Part shown: piece after piece, positions 26,764 through 37,180 of the stretch | How positions within the stretch are numbered: the first letter of the stretch is position 1 | Layout: each line of letters opens with the position of its first letter | Source of the DNA: Saccharopolyspora montiporae | GTDB lineage: Bacteria; Actinomycetota; Actinomycetes; Mycobacteriales; Pseudonocardiaceae | DNA: 64,000 nucleotides | Assembly (NCBI RefSeq): GCF_015209505.1 | Contig: NZ_JADEYC010000019.1 | Span: 124,001 to 188,000, forward strand | Direction of reading: 5' to 3' | Notes under the pieces: model-generated | What the model was told of the DNA's origin: nothing | Seen by the model: only the letters and a program-made list of their open reading frames with translations | Databases searched by the model: none | Program-made: the position numbers and the translations under genes

Positions 26764-27450
26764 TCACCAGCGGTCGTGGTGCAGCACGTCCTCGATCGGC
26801 CGCCGCGGCGCCGGGTGGAACCGGCTGCCCAGCGGGTGGGCCACGGCCAGCAGGGCGGCTTGGCGCACGTGGTCGGGCAGACCGAGCACCTCGGCGGCCT
26901 CGTCGCTGCGGTTGAGGTGCAACGAGGTCACCGACGAGGCCAGGCCGTTGCTGCGCAGCGCGAGCATCGCGCTCCAGATCGCCGGCCAGATCGAGCCGTA
27001 GTACACCGAGTGCGCCGCGTGCTCGACCGGCTCGGGATAGCCGAGGGCGCGGAAGCGATCCGCGAAGTCCTCCGGCGCGACCACCAAGCACGGGACCAGC
27101 AGCACCGGAACCTCGTGCAGGTGCTCGGCCAGGTGCTCGGACGCCTGCCACACGCCGGTGCGGGCGGGATCGGACCGCGCCTGCTCGGCCATGACGTCCA
27201 GGTACGGGCGCGCGGCCGAGCGGTAGCACTCGGCGAGGGCACGGCGGGTGTCCGGATCGGTGACCAGCACCCAGTGCCAGGGCTGATCGTTGGAGCCGTT
27301 CGGGGCCTGCGCGCTGATCCGCAGGCTGTCCCGCACCAGATCCAGGTCCACCGGGGTCCGCAGGTCGAGCCGGCGGCGCACGGAGCGCGTGGTGGTCAGC
27401 AGCTGCCGGCAGGTCAACCCGCCGCCGTCTGCGGGCGCCGGTCCGTCCAT
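26764..27450 (-). CDS. Nitroreductase-family flavoprotein
   Basis: 228 residues. TTTRSVRRRLDLRTPVD (FMN phosphate-binding arginines), APNGSNDQPWHWVLVTD and the C-terminal VAHPLG are characteristic of the FMN nitroreductase superfamily. Such enzymes reduce nitroaromatics, quinones or enones, or act in iodotyrosine/BluB-like chemistry; the in vivo substrate is unknown. The ATG at 27450 is close to the cupin gene upstream on the same strand (37 bp gap), suggesting an operon of cupin then nitroreductase. Confidence 0.88.
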   Translation of the reverse strand: MDGPAPADGGGLTCRQLLTTTRSVRRRLDLRTPVDLDLVRDSLRISAQAPNGSNDQPWHWVLVTDPDTRRALAECYRSAARPYLDVMAEQARSDPARTGVWQASEHLAEHLHEVPVLLVPCLVVAPEDFADRFRALGYPEPVEHAAHSVYYGSIWPAIWSAMLALRSNGLASSVTSLHLNRSDEAAEVLGLPDHVRQAALLAVAHPLGSRFHPAPRRPIEDVLHHDRW

Positions 27451-27487
27451 GGTGGTGAGCTCCTCCGCGAATCGGGTGCGGCCCGCG

Positions 27488-27844
27488 TCAGCCGGACCAG
27501 GGGTGCTTGTCCCCGTCGACCTTGGGGAGTTGGTGCACGAGGATCCGCACCTGGTGCGGGACGGGCAGCGCGCCGTGCGGTTCGCCCGGCTCGATCACCA
27601 CCAGGTCACCGGCCGCGACGTGCTCGGTCCGACCGTCGATCCAGTACGCGGCGTCGTCGAGGAAGTAGAAGGTCTCGCACATCCAGCGGTGGAAGTGCCG
27701 GTCCTCCGCGAAATGCGGGTGGTGGGTGGCCAGCAGGTGGGCGACCCGACCCAGGCCCGGCACCTGCCGGTCGGACAGCGGGGTCACCACGCGGCCGTTG
27801 GGCCGCTGTTCCCGATCGACCTCGGCTGCTCTGGTCACGTGCAC
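27488..27844 (-). CDS. Small cupin-domain protein
   Basis: 118 residues forming one cupin barrel: HFHRWMCETFYFLDDAAYWIDG (metal-binding His and Glu in HFH...E) and the second motif PGEPHGALPVP with a histidine. GTG start at 27844 behind GGAGGGGGAA. First gene of a likely two-gene operon with the nitroreductase, and divergent from the triosephosphate-isomerase-like gene across 155 bp. Could be a small-molecule sensor or isomerase; no substrate is evident. Confidence 0.82.
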   Translation of the reverse strand: MHVTRAAEVDREQRPNGRVVTPLSDRQVPGLGRVAHLLATHHPHFAEDRHFHRWMCETFYFLDDAAYWIDGRTEHVAAGDLVVIEPGEPHGALPVPHQVRILVHQLPKVDGDKHPWSG

Positions 27845-27882
27845 GGTTCCCCCTCCGACAACGCCGCCGTGCTTGCCTCCAG

Positions 27883-27910
27883 TTGACTCGAACTCGAAAC
27901 TACCTACACG
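27883..27910 (+). promoter_or_regulatory. Promoter-like element between cupin and TIM-like genes
   Basis: TTGACT (27883-27888), a 16-bp spacer and TACACG (27905-27910) point toward the triosephosphate-isomerase-like gene, leaving a leader of about 80 nt. The spacing is slightly short. Confidence 0.4.
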
Positions 27911-27999
27911 GTAACAGCTTTCGGAAGACCATCGGCCAATCCGCTGTCATGACCGGCATTGTCTTATACCAAGACCACTGCCGACAGAAGGGCGAAACG

Positions 28000-28740
28000 A
28001 TGAACGGGACCATCACGTGCACCAACACGAAGACGCAGCTGGGCACCGAGGAGCTGTCGGTCCTGCTGCGCGAGCTCGCCGCGGACGCGGATCTGGCCGC
28101 ACGCGCCGGTTTCGTCGCATTCCTGCCCACCGCGCTGCTGGAGCGGTCGGCGCGGATGCTGCGCGGGACGGGGATCGCGCTCGGCGCCCAGGATGTCTGG
28201 CCGGTCGCGCGCGGGCACGCGACCGGGGAGACCTCCGCGCAGGTGCTCGCCGAGATCGGCTGCACGCACGTCATGATCGGCCATCAGGAGCGGCGCGCGC
28301 TGTTCGGCGAGACCGACGCCCTCATCGCGGAGAAGGCGGCGGCCGCCGCCTCCTGCGGACTGGTCCCGCTGCTGTGCGCGGGTGAGGCCGAGCGCACCGA
28401 ACCGGCCGCCGCGGCCCGGACCGCGGCGGAGCAGACCGCCGCCGTCCTGGAGCGGCTCGACGAGGGGGCGCCGCTGGTGGTCATGTACGAACCCGCGTGG
28501 ACGGTCGGCGCGGGCGCTCCGGCCGATCCCGGGCGCGTGGCCGCGGCGGTGCGCGCGGTGCGGGACACCGCGCGCGGACGATCCGGATCGCTGCGCGTGA
28601 TCTACGGCGGCGCCGTCGCACCCGGCGTCTTCGGCCCGCTGCACACCGAAGCGGAGCTGGACGGGGTCGGGCTGGGCCGGGTGGTGCACGACCCCGCGGG
28701 TCGGCGGGCGGTGCTCCGCGAAGTGCTCGACCGGGGGTGA
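28000..28740 (+). CDS. Divergent triosephosphate isomerase-family protein
   Basis: 246 residues of a TIM barrel. The catalytic lysine is kept in TNTKT (normal NWKMN), the histidine in MIGHQERR (normal IGHSERR), the glutamate in MYEPAWTVGAG, and the phosphate loop in IYGGAV. All active-site residues are therefore present, but the surroundings differ from the glycolytic enzyme. It also stands alone rather than in a gap-pgk-tpi operon, so it is likely a specialised paralogue, for example a tetrose/ketose-phosphate isomerase such as those of polyol catabolism. ATG at 28000 with AGAAGGG upstream. Confidence 0.85.
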   Translation: MNGTITCTNTKTQLGTEELSVLLRELAADADLAARAGFVAFLPTALLERSARMLRGTGIALGAQDVWPVARGHATGETSAQVLAEIGCTHVMIGHQERRALFGETDALIAEKAAAAASCGLVPLLCAGEAERTEPAAAARTAAEQTAAVLERLDEGAPLVVMYEPAWTVGAGAPADPGRVAAAVRAVRDTARGRSGSLRVIYGGAVAPGVFGPLHTEAELDGVGLGRVVHDPAGRRAVLREVLDRG

Positions 28741-29091
28741 GCGTCCGGCGAGCCGGTGCGGCGCCGGACCCAGCGCGGCCGCAGCCGCGGATCAGCACCG
28801 GGTCGCCCGTGCAGGGACCGCCGCCCGCGACGGGACGGCCGGTCGGGAGGTTCGGGTCGGGGGCGCGGGATTCTCGCCTCGGAGGTTGGCAGAACCGCCC
28901 GCCGCGGGTATCAGCCGAACAGGTGCCATGTCGACCGACATCGCACTCGGGCGGTCCGGCGGCCGGCTCCGCGCGTCGCATGTGGACTCCCCGACCGGGC
29001 CGCGTCCGACGCGGATGTGGCAGTGTGCGGCCGTGCCCGCGCGGTCGTCCCTGATCAGGGCGCCGTGCACACCCAGCGACGAGGAGGACGC
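28741..29091. other. Noncoding stretch, nothing recognised
   Basis: A 351-bp stretch between two co-directional genes. No gene, obvious hairpin or repeat stood out. Confidence 0.45.
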
Positions 29092-29511
29092 ATGTCGAAA
29101 CCACCGCTGCCCGAGCCGGCGCGCGCGATGCTGCGCAAACCCAATCCGGCCGTCATCACCACGCTGCGCTCCGACGGCCAGCCGGTATCCACGGCCACCT
29201 GGTACCTCTGGGCGGACGACCGGGTGCTGGTCAACATGGACGAGGGGCGCAAGCGGGTGCAGCACGTGCGGGCCGACCCGCGCGTCACGCTCACCGTGCT
29301 GGACGACGGCGACTGGTACACGCACATCAGCATCATCGGCCGGGTGACCGAGCTGCGCGACGATCCGGGCCTGGCCGACATCGACCGGCTCGCACACCAC
29401 TACCTCGGCGACCGGTACCCGCAGCGCGATCGCGCGCGGGTCAGCGCGCTGATCGAGGTCGACCGGTGGCACGGGTGGGGATCGCTCAAGGACAACGAGC
29501 AGCCCGGCTGA
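29092..29511 (+). CDS. PPOX-class F420-dependent oxidoreductase
   Basis: 139 residues with the split-barrel FMN/F420-binding fold: PNPAVITTLRSDGQPVSTATWYLW, RKRVQHVRADPRVTLTVLD, HISIIGRVTELRDD and the C-terminal VDRWHGWGSL. This actinobacterial subgroup (TIGR03618/FDOR-B-like) uses F420H2 to reduce enones and other unsaturated substrates. ATG at 29092 with a perfect GAGGAGG. A long hairpin 36 bp after the stop may end the transcript. Confidence 0.88.
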   Translation: MSKPPLPEPARAMLRKPNPAVITTLRSDGQPVSTATWYLWADDRVLVNMDEGRKRVQHVRADPRVTLTVLDDGDWYTHISIIGRVTELRDDPGLADIDRLAHHYLGDRYPQRDRARVSALIEVDRWHGWGSLKDNEQPG

Positions 29512-29546
29512 CACCCGCATCCGTCTACTGCGGACGGTGGTCTCCC

Positions 29547-29578
29547 GGCGGACGGCGCCGCCGGGACCGCCGTCCGCC
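29547..29578 (+). terminator. Terminator-like hairpin after the PPOX gene
   Basis: A 10-bp perfect stem (GGCGGACGGC with GCCGTCCGCC) around a 12-nt GC-rich loop, 36 bp beyond the stop codon. No U-tract. Confidence 0.5.
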
Positions 29579-29718
29579 CCGCGAACGGGGCATTGACCCC
29601 GGGTCCCCCGATCACCCGTTGCGGTGGAAGCCGGTCCTGCGCCGTCCTCGCTCTGGTAGGAAACCGCTGGATCGATCTCGATCACCTCCCAGCACGCGGT
29701 TCGCAGAAGAGGACGGAC

Positions 29719-30237
29719 ATGAACACATCCCGCATCTCCCTGATCGCAGCGGTTTTCGCGGCGATCACGAGTCTGGTGGCAGCACCGGTCGCCGCCGCGC
29801 AGGGCAAGATCCTGTTCCGCGGTCAGATCTCCAACGCCTACGACGACACCCGCTGGGTGCTGGACGGCGACTCCGGAACGCTCATCGACAACGTCCGGCC
29901 GGGTACCTACGAGCACTACACCAGCAGCCGGTGGATCGTGGCCTCGGCCCGGGACCACGGTTACGTCACCATCAAGAACGCCAAGACCGACCGCTGCGCC
30001 AAGCCCGACCTGGTCAACCCGGACGCGTACGTGCAGGTCCGCCCTTGCGACCGGCACGACGACATGCAGAAGTGGAACATCAGCGAGGCGGGCGTCATCT
30101 CGCCCAAGAACGACCCGGACCTGGCCATCACGGTCACCGAGCTCAACCCCGCCGGGTACAGCTGGCTGGTACTCAAGGACCGCAGCCAGGTGCAGAACTC
30201 GCCGGACAGTGTCTTCGAGTTCACCTCGGGGCGCTGA
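29719..30237 (+). CDS. Secreted ricin-type beta-trefoil-like protein
   Basis: 172 residues. A Sec signal peptide (NTSRISLIAAVFAAITSLVAAPVAAAQ) is followed by a domain of about 145 residues with lectin-like features: WIVASARDHGYVTIKNAKTDRCAKPD, VQVRPCDRHDDMQKWNI and FEFTSGR at the end. The paired cysteines and the QKW motif are typical of ricin-B repeats that bind sugars. A TAGGAA-type -10 lies about 60 bp upstream. ATG at 29719 with GAGGAC. It is probably an exported carbohydrate-binding or inhibitor protein. Confidence 0.78.
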   Translation: MNTSRISLIAAVFAAITSLVAAPVAAAQGKILFRGQISNAYDDTRWVLDGDSGTLIDNVRPGTYEHYTSSRWIVASARDHGYVTIKNAKTDRCAKPDLVNPDAYVQVRPCDRHDDMQKWNISEAGVISPKNDPDLAITVTELNPAGYSWLVLKDRSQVQNSPDSVFEFTSGR

Positions 30238-30289
30238 CCGGCAGCGGCGGTCCCCTCCGGGCCGCCGCGTTCTGCCCGCTGCGGCTCGG

Positions 30290-31441
30290 TCAGGCGCCGC
30301 CCAGCCGGCTGACCAGCCCCGCCAGCAGCGCGATCTGCGCGGGCGACTCCGCGGGGAGCACGTGCTCGTCGCGCGAGTGCGGTCCCGCGCCCACGGCACC
30401 GATCCCGTCGAGCACGCCGAATCCCAGCGCGGACACGAAGTTCGCGTCGCTGACCCCGCCCACCGAGGTCTCCGCCAGTTCGCGGCCGAGATCGGCGGCC
30501 ACCTCCTCAGCCCGCTCGAACAGCACCTGCGAAGCCCCGCCCGGATTCATCGGCGGCCGGTTCCACGATCCGGACAACTCCAGCCCGACTCGGGCGTCGG
30601 CGGGGCGCAGTGCGGCCAGACCGGCCTCCACGCGCGCCATCTCGGCCGGATCCTGCACCCGGACGTCGACCTCGCAGGAGGCGCGCCCGGCGACGACATT
30701 GCGACCGGTCCCACCGCTGAGCACGCCGACGTTGAGCGTGGTCCCGCGCTCCGGCGCGGCCAGGGCGCACACCTGCGGGACGAGCTCCGCCAGGGCGTGC
30801 AGCGCACTGGCACCGGCCTCCGGATCCAGGCCCGCGTGCGACTCGACACCGCGCGCCACCAGGTCGAACAGGCCCAACCCCTTGCGCCCGGTCTTGACCA
30901 TGCCCGCCCTGCTCGGTTCCAGCACCAGCGTGGCCAGCACCTCGGCACACGCCCGTTCGATGTGCTGCCGGGAGGCGTGACTGCCGGTCTCCTCGTCGCC
31001 GGTGAGCAGCAACCGCACCGACGGGTGCGGGATGCCGAGCTCGCGCAGCAGGCGCAGCGCCCACACCCCCTGCACCGCACCGAGTTTCATGTCCAGGCAG
31101 CCCGGCCCGGTCAACCTGTCGCCGTCCTCGACCAGCGGCCACTCCGCGATCGTGCCCACCGGCCAGACCGTGTCGTAGTGGCACAGCAGCAGCACCGCGC
31201 CCGGCTCGGTCCCCGGGTAGGTCAGGTCGAGCACATCGCCCCGCGAACCGCCGTCGTGGCAGTGCCGGACCGCGGGTTCGCCGAGCCGCTCGCCCAGCCA
31301 CCGCTCGATCTCGGCCAGACCGGCGCTCAACGCGGCCTTGTCCCCGCTGGGCGTCTCACATTCGACGAGCCGCCGCAGATCGGCGAGCACCTCCGGCAGC
31401 TGCTGCTGCGCACTCTTGCGGACCGCTTCGGCAGGCTTCAC
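30290..31441 (-). CDS. M20-family metallopeptidase (glutamate carboxypeptidase type)
   Basis: 383 residues, family-typical. Dinuclear zinc ligands and catalytic residues are visible: CHYDTVWP (His and Asp), GPGCLDMKLG (bridging Asp), GDEETGS (general-base Glu and ligand), LEPS and HSRDEHV near the C terminus. The dimerisation domain lies between about residues 190 and 300. It cleaves C-terminal glutamate or related acyl-amino acids. GTG start; no signal peptide. Single gene, convergent with the ricin-like gene. Confidence 0.92.
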   Translation of the reverse strand: MKPAEAVRKSAQQQLPEVLADLRRLVECETPSGDKAALSAGLAEIERWLGERLGEPAVRHCHDGGSRGDVLDLTYPGTEPGAVLLLCHYDTVWPVGTIAEWPLVEDGDRLTGPGCLDMKLGAVQGVWALRLLRELGIPHPSVRLLLTGDEETGSHASRQHIERACAEVLATLVLEPSRAGMVKTGRKGLGLFDLVARGVESHAGLDPEAGASALHALAELVPQVCALAAPERGTTLNVGVLSGGTGRNVVAGRASCEVDVRVQDPAEMARVEAGLAALRPADARVGLELSGSWNRPPMNPGGASQVLFERAEEVAADLGRELAETSVGGVSDANFVSALGFGVLDGIGAVGAGPHSRDEHVLPAESPAQIALLAGLVSRLGGA

Positions 31442-31538
31442 CAGACCCGGACCCTTCCGCTCGTTCGCTCCGGTGGATCACCGTACCGGCGCTTTCGGCC
31501 GCAGCCGCGCAGGAACGTCGCCGGACCGGTCGGCAGCA

Positions 31539-31880
31539 TCACTCCAGGTCCACAACGACAGCGCCGGGGATGCGCGCGGCGATCCGCTGCACCTGGGCCC
31601 GGTGCGCCGCGGCGGCCGTCCCCTCGTCCGGCCAGTGCCCGATGACCCCGCGCTCGTCGTACTCGTCGACCTGCGTCTCAAAGATCAGCGGGCGCGGTGC
31701 GGCCCCGAAACCGCAGTCGATTCCTATCCAGTCGGTGTTGACGCGCGCCACCCACCCCGGTCGGCGCGGATCCGTGACGCGGGTGCGCGCCACGCGTCGG
31801 TACTGCTGGTTCCCCGGTGCCATGGCGAGCTTTTCCCACTGGTCCTCGTCGATGGGGTTACCGCGGCGATCGAAGTGCAC
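31539..31880 (-). CDS. Hypothetical 113-residue protein
   Basis: From GTG at 31880: HFDRRGNPIDEDQWEKLAMAP, QYRRVARTRVTDP, WVARVNTDWIGIDCGFG, LIFETQVDEYDERG and IPGAVVVDLE. The composition is that of a soluble, mixed alpha/beta protein. I do not recognise a family; similar small proteins in actinobacteria are annotated as hypothetical. It follows the GAF regulator on the same strand with a gap of about 105 bp. Confidence 0.65.
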   Translation of the reverse strand: MHFDRRGNPIDEDQWEKLAMAPGNQQYRRVARTRVTDPRRPGWVARVNTDWIGIDCGFGAAPRPLIFETQVDEYDERGVIGHWPDEGTAAAAHRAQVQRIAARIPGAVVVDLE

Positions 31881-31984
31881 CCCAGCAGCTTACGGTCCGC
31901 AGAGCAGGAGTGACTGCGCCTGACGGGTGATCCGGCTGGTTCTCGCCACCGAGCCTGCCACACGCCGCGCACCCGGTCCGCAGG

Positions 31985-33466
31985 TCAGCGGTCCTCATCG
32001 ACCAGCCGGTCGAGCTTGCTGCGCACCCGGGCCAGCCGCGCGGATCCCGGCGGGAGCAGCGCGGCCAACCGCTCCAGCACCTCGATGTCGGCATGTCCGG
32101 CGGTGCTGTGCGCGAACTCCCAGAGGTCCTGCACGACGTCGTGGTCCAGCACCGCGCTGCGCAGGCAGGCACGCAGCTCATCGCGTTCGTCGCGCACCGC
32201 CGGGGATTCCGAGTCCGGCAGCAGATCTCCCGCGCGCAGCCGCAGCGCGGTGCCCACCTGCCCGCGGTCCAGTGCGCCTCGCGCGCGGGCCAGATCGCTG
32301 TCCAGCTCCACCTGCAACCGGTAGGGGCGGGTGCGCAGCACGTCGGCGCCCAACACGCCGCGCAACCGGTGCACTTCGGCGCGGACGGTGACCGGATTTC
32401 CCCGTTCGCCGTGCAGCAACAAGGCAAGGTGCCGGGCGTCGAGCCCGCCGGGATGCAGCGCCAGCACCGTGAGGATCTCCGCGTGCCGCAGACTCAGCCG
32501 GTGCGTCCGCCCGCCGATCCGCGCGGTGGGCGGATTCTCGCCGAGCAGGCCCAGTTCCAGCCGCCGCGCTCCGTGCCGCGCGGACCCGGGTCCGCGAACG
32601 CGCAGCAGATATCCGCCGGGCAGCTCGTCGAGTTCCGTGCGGTCCGGGCTACCGGTGGCCGCGGCCGGGTCGTCCAGGTCCACCCGGTCGCCGGCGGACA
32701 GCGCACTGCCCGGGAGCGACTGCACCACGCGGCCGGACGGGCTCAGCAGCGCTCCCGGTACTGCCGACGACAGGTGATGGCCGCTACGTTCGCGCAGCGC
32801 CCGGTCCTGTTCGGCCGCGCGCAGCCGCAGTTCGCCTTCGACGAGCCGCGCCGCGGCGGCGACCAGCGCGGGCAACGCCGGATGCATGGTGCGCAGCGGG
32901 CCGCTGAGGTCGACGGTACCCAGCAGCGCGCCGGTTTCGGGATCGTGCACCGGGCAGGCCGCGCAGGTCCACGAGTGGTAGGTGCGCACCAGGTGTTCCG
33001 CCGAGTGGATCTGCACCGGACCGCCGGTGGCCAGCGCGGTGCCCATCGCGTTGGTACCGATCACCTCTTCGGCCCACCGGGTCCCCTCGGCCAGGCATAC
33101 CCGGTCGGCGTCCCGGCACACGTGCGGATCCCCGTGCCGCCACAGGATGTTGCCCGCCGCATCGGTGATGATCATGATCTGCGCAGCGCCGTCGGCCGCG
33201 TCCAGCAGCGTGCGTTGCAGCAGCGGCACCCACGGGCGGAGCGGATGGGTGTCGCGCAGCCCGTCCAGCGCGCGGCCGTCGACCGAGACCGGTGGGCAGC
33301 CGCCGTCCGGGTCGACACGGGCGCGCAGCGACCGGCGCCAGGACTCGAAGACGACCGCGCGCGGGCGGTGCCGCGTCGGTTCACCGGACAGCACCGCGCC
33401 ATGCACGCGCTCCAGCATCCTGGCCTGTTCGAGCGGATCCGCTGATCCGGGTGGGCTCTGCCTCAT
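31985..33466 (-). CDS. GAF-domain regulator of the adjacent aldehyde dehydrogenase
   Basis: 493 residues. An AcoR-like sensory part comes first ([91 protein letters not shown]). In place of an AAA+ or Fis module it ends in a winged-helix-like region ([30 protein letters not shown] ... [15 protein letters not shown]), as in OmpR/SARP folds. It is divergent from the aldehyde dehydrogenase, an arrangement common in actinobacteria, where this regulator type controls the dehydrogenase. The ATG at 33466 fits the domain start. Confidence 0.88.
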   Translation of the reverse strand: MRQSPPGSADPLEQARMLERVHGAVLSGEPTRHRPRAVVFESWRRSLRARVDPDGGCPPVSVDGRALDGLRDTHPLRPWVPLLQRTLLDAADGAAQIMIITDAAGNILWRHGDPHVCRDADRVCLAEGTRWAEEVIGTNAMGTALATGGPVQIHSAEHLVRTYHSWTCAACPVHDPETGALLGTVDLSGPLRTMHPALPALVAAAARLVEGELRLRAAEQDRALRERSGHHLSSAVPGALLSPSGRVVQSLPGSALSAGDRVDLDDPAAATGSPDRTELDELPGGYLLRVRGPGSARHGARRLELGLLGENPPTARIGGRTHRLSLRHAEILTVLALHPGGLDARHLALLLHGERGNPVTVRAEVHRLRGVLGADVLRTRPYRLQVELDSDLARARGALDRGQVGTALRLRAGDLLPDSESPAVRDERDELRACLRSAVLDHDVVQDLWEFAHSTAGHADIEVLERLAALLPPGSARLARVRSKLDRLVDEDR

Positions 33467-33555
33467 CGTCACCGACCGGGTGCGCGCCGTGGTCACGCCG
33501 ACGCGCACATCCTCCAACCCGCGGTGCCCGCCGGGCAACAGTCCGCCGGCCATCG

Positions 33556-33572
33556 TGCAACGCGGATGCAAC
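33556..33572. promoter_or_regulatory. Direct repeat in the regulator/aldehyde dehydrogenase intergenic region
   Basis: TGCAAC occurs at 33556-33561 and 33567-33572, 11 bp apart (one helical turn), about 60 bp upstream of the aldehyde dehydrogenase start and midway to the divergent regulator. It is a candidate binding site for the GAF regulator. Confidence 0.35.
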
Positions 33573-33632
33573 CCCCGGCTGCGTACCGTCCCGCCGAGCA
33601 CGACGGGAACCGAGCACACCAGGAGGTCGAAG

Positions 33633-35155
<1,523 letters not shown>

Positions 35156-35156
<1 letters not shown>

Positions 35157-35521
35157 TGGGTCGGGTCGCGGTCACCGAGGAGGCGGCGCAGCTGCTGCGC
35201 CGCCTCCGGCAGCGGCACGGTCCGCTGATGTTCCACCAGTCCGGTGGGTGCTGCGACGGCAGCTCGCCGATGTGCTATCCCGCCGACGAGTTCCTCACCG
35301 GCGACGCCGATGTGCACCTGGGCGATCTGGCAGTGGACGGCGTCGACGAACCGGTTCCGGTGTGGATGTCGCGCGCCCAGTTCGAGTACTGGGAGCACAC
35401 GCACCTCACGATCGACCTGGTTCCCGGCCGCGGCGGCGGGTTCTCGCTCGAAGCCCCGGACGGCGTCCGGTTCCTGGTGCGGTCGCGGCTGCTGACCGAA
35501 GCCGACCGCGCGACGGGTTGA
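35156..35521 (+). CDS. DUF779 family protein
   Basis: 121 residues. VAVTEEAAQLLRRLRQRHG, MFHQSGGCCDGSSPMCYP and WEHTHLTIDLVPGRGGGFSLE are family signatures; the paired cysteines GGCCDGSSPMC suggest metal or Fe-S binding or a redox role. Found almost always downstream of an acetaldehyde-type dehydrogenase, here translationally coupled by stop-start overlap. Biochemical role is not established. Confidence 0.92.
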
Positions 35522-35539
35522 CGTTCGCGGACCGCCGGG

Positions 35540-36349
35540 TCATTTGACGGCGGTGACCACCGCGTAGTGCATGTGCCCGGCCAGCACCTCGGCGAGCGTG
35601 CGCTGCCGGGAGCGCAGATCGGCCAGGGCCGCCGGGCCGGACTCCGCGGCGATCCGGTCCGCCTGGTCGTCGAGCGCCCGCGCCTGCGCGGCCAGGGTCG
35701 GGCCGGTGCGCTCCTGGGCGTCCTCGATGTCGAGCAGTCCGAAACCGCACCGGCGCAGCTGCGGGAGCAGCTCGTGCAGGCCCATCGGCACGGCACCGGG
35801 CCGCACCGCCGCGAACCGCTCGTACCACTCCGCGCCGTGCGCCCCGGGATCGTCGAACAGGTCGGCCACCACCAGCCGCCCGCCGGGGCGCAGGGCGTGG
35901 TGCAGCCGGGCGAGCACCTGCGCACCGCCCCCGAGATCGGGCAGTGCTTCCAGCAGCAGGACCGCGTCGGCGCAGGATTCCGGGAACGACGCGCGGTGGA
36001 TGTCCAGCGCGTGGAACGACGCCTGTCCGCTGAGCCCGGACTCCTCAGCGGCGGCCCGGGCCGCATCCGCCGCGGATTCACGCAGGTCCAGCCCGAGCAC
36101 GGTGCAGCCGGTCTCGGCGGCCACCAGCAGCGCCGGCCGGCCGTCGCCGCAGCCCACGTCCAGCAGCACCCCGGACGGTCCGATGCCGAGCCGCCGGGCG
36201 ACCTCGGCGGTCAGCCGGTCCTGCGCCTCGGCCAGGGTCGGCGGATCGCCGGGCGCGTCGAACCACCCGTGGTGCGCGGCGCGGCCCCCTGTCGCCAGGA
36301 CGCGCACATGCGCGGCGGTGTCGGCACCCTCGACGGCTTCATCGGTCAA
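35540..36349 (-). CDS. SAM-dependent methyltransferase (class I, UbiE/sterol MT-like)
   Basis: 269 residues from a TTG start at 36349, chosen because GAGGAG lies 6 bases upstream and the frame before it is arginine-rich noise. Motif I is VLLDVGCGDGRPALLVA, motif II VLGLDLRESA, then FHALDIH, and the post-motif III LRPGGRLVVADLFDDPG. Small-molecule methylation is likely (quinone, sterol or secondary metabolite). It is divergent from the polyketide locus across a 700-bp gap and convergent with DUF779, so a link to the polyketide genes is possible but unproven. Confidence 0.85.
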   Translation of the reverse strand: MTDEAVEGADTAAHVRVLATGGRAAHHGWFDAPGDPPTLAEAQDRLTAEVARRLGIGPSGVLLDVGCGDGRPALLVAAETGCTVLGLDLRESAADAARAAAEESGLSGQASFHALDIHRASFPESCADAVLLLEALPDLGGGAQVLARLHHALRPGGRLVVADLFDDPGAHGAEWYERFAAVRPGAVPMGLHELLPQLRRCGFGLLDIEDAQERTGPTLAAQARALDDQADRIAAESGPAALADLRSRQRTLAEVLAGHMHYAVVTAVK

Positions 36350-37066
36350 CTCGGACTCCTCGGGACGTGGCCGGGCGCACCAACGGGACGCGCGGCGGGC
36401 GCTCTGGTTCGACGGACCGCACGGGGCCACCCGGCGACCGGCGACCGACGGGCGCGCGGAGATGTTCGGGAATGCGGGGGAATTCCGAGGAGCGGCCGGA
36501 TGGGTTCGGGCCGCTCCGGAGATCACGCGGCGGGCACCAGGACCGGTCTCCATCCACTTCGGACGTCGTTGCGGTTCGGCGCGCGATCGGTGGACCGACC
36601 CGGTGCGGGCCGTCCGCGGCCGCGTCCCAGCACCACGGGGCTCGGCGGCCGCTTGGGCACAGGCGCCCGCGGCACGGGGGCGGCATGCGGTCGTCTGGTC
36701 ACAGCCGGGCTTCCTCGTCGGTCGTGGTGCGGAGTCGGCCCGGCACGCTAGCAGCACCGGAGGGCGCACCGGGGAGGCTTCGTCCACCGCCCCGACCTGG
36801 CCCGAACTCCGCTCCGGGATGGCCGCCGCGAACCAAAATCCCTCGTGCGGCGGCGATTTCGGTCTCATTGGCGGACGGCGAGTGACGGATCCGCCGGCGA
36901 GCGCTCCCCCGGCGGTGCTGCGGCGTCTCCGTGCGGGTGAAGTTGATCTTGCCACTCGCCCGGGTGAAGGTTTTGACGCCACGCAGCCGATCCAGCCAAG
37001 GTATGCCGGTCCGCCCTCCTCCGGGCGGACGTCCGGCACCGCGCCAGGATCACGAAGAAGGAGCCG
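36350..37066 (+). promoter_or_regulatory. 717-bp noncoding region with promoter and hairpin before the polyketide locus
   Basis: No gene recognised. Near its right end are TTGACG (36973-36978), a possible -10 around 36997-37003 (CAAGGTA, spacing 18), and a hairpin with stem GTCCGCCC/GGGCGGAC at 37009-37030, followed 36 nt later by the start of the 37-codon ORF. The hairpin would lie in the 5' untranslated region. Confidence 0.4.
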
Positions 37067-37180
37067 ATGCCCGACCGTCCCCGCCGCGCGGGTGGGCCAC
37101 CCGCGGATCCCCAGCACCGGCCGCCGCGCTCCCCCGCCCCGCCGCCCGCCGCCGAAACGGAAAGCCGGGCACCGCGATGA
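37067..37180 (+). CDS. 37-residue proline/arginine-rich small ORF coupled to the polyketide synthase
   Basis: ATG at 37067 behind a strong AAGAAGGAG site, reading MPDRPRRAGGPPADP and ending ...ETESRAPR. Its TGA overlaps the polyketide synthase ATG as ATGA, while the synthase has no good ribosome binding site of its own. The product is Pro-rich (several PP pairs), unlikely to fold, and may serve to load ribosomes onto the synthase or to act as a pausing control peptide. No homologue is recognised. Confidence 0.55.
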   Translation: MPDRPRRAGGPPADPQHRPPRSPAPPPAAETESRAPR

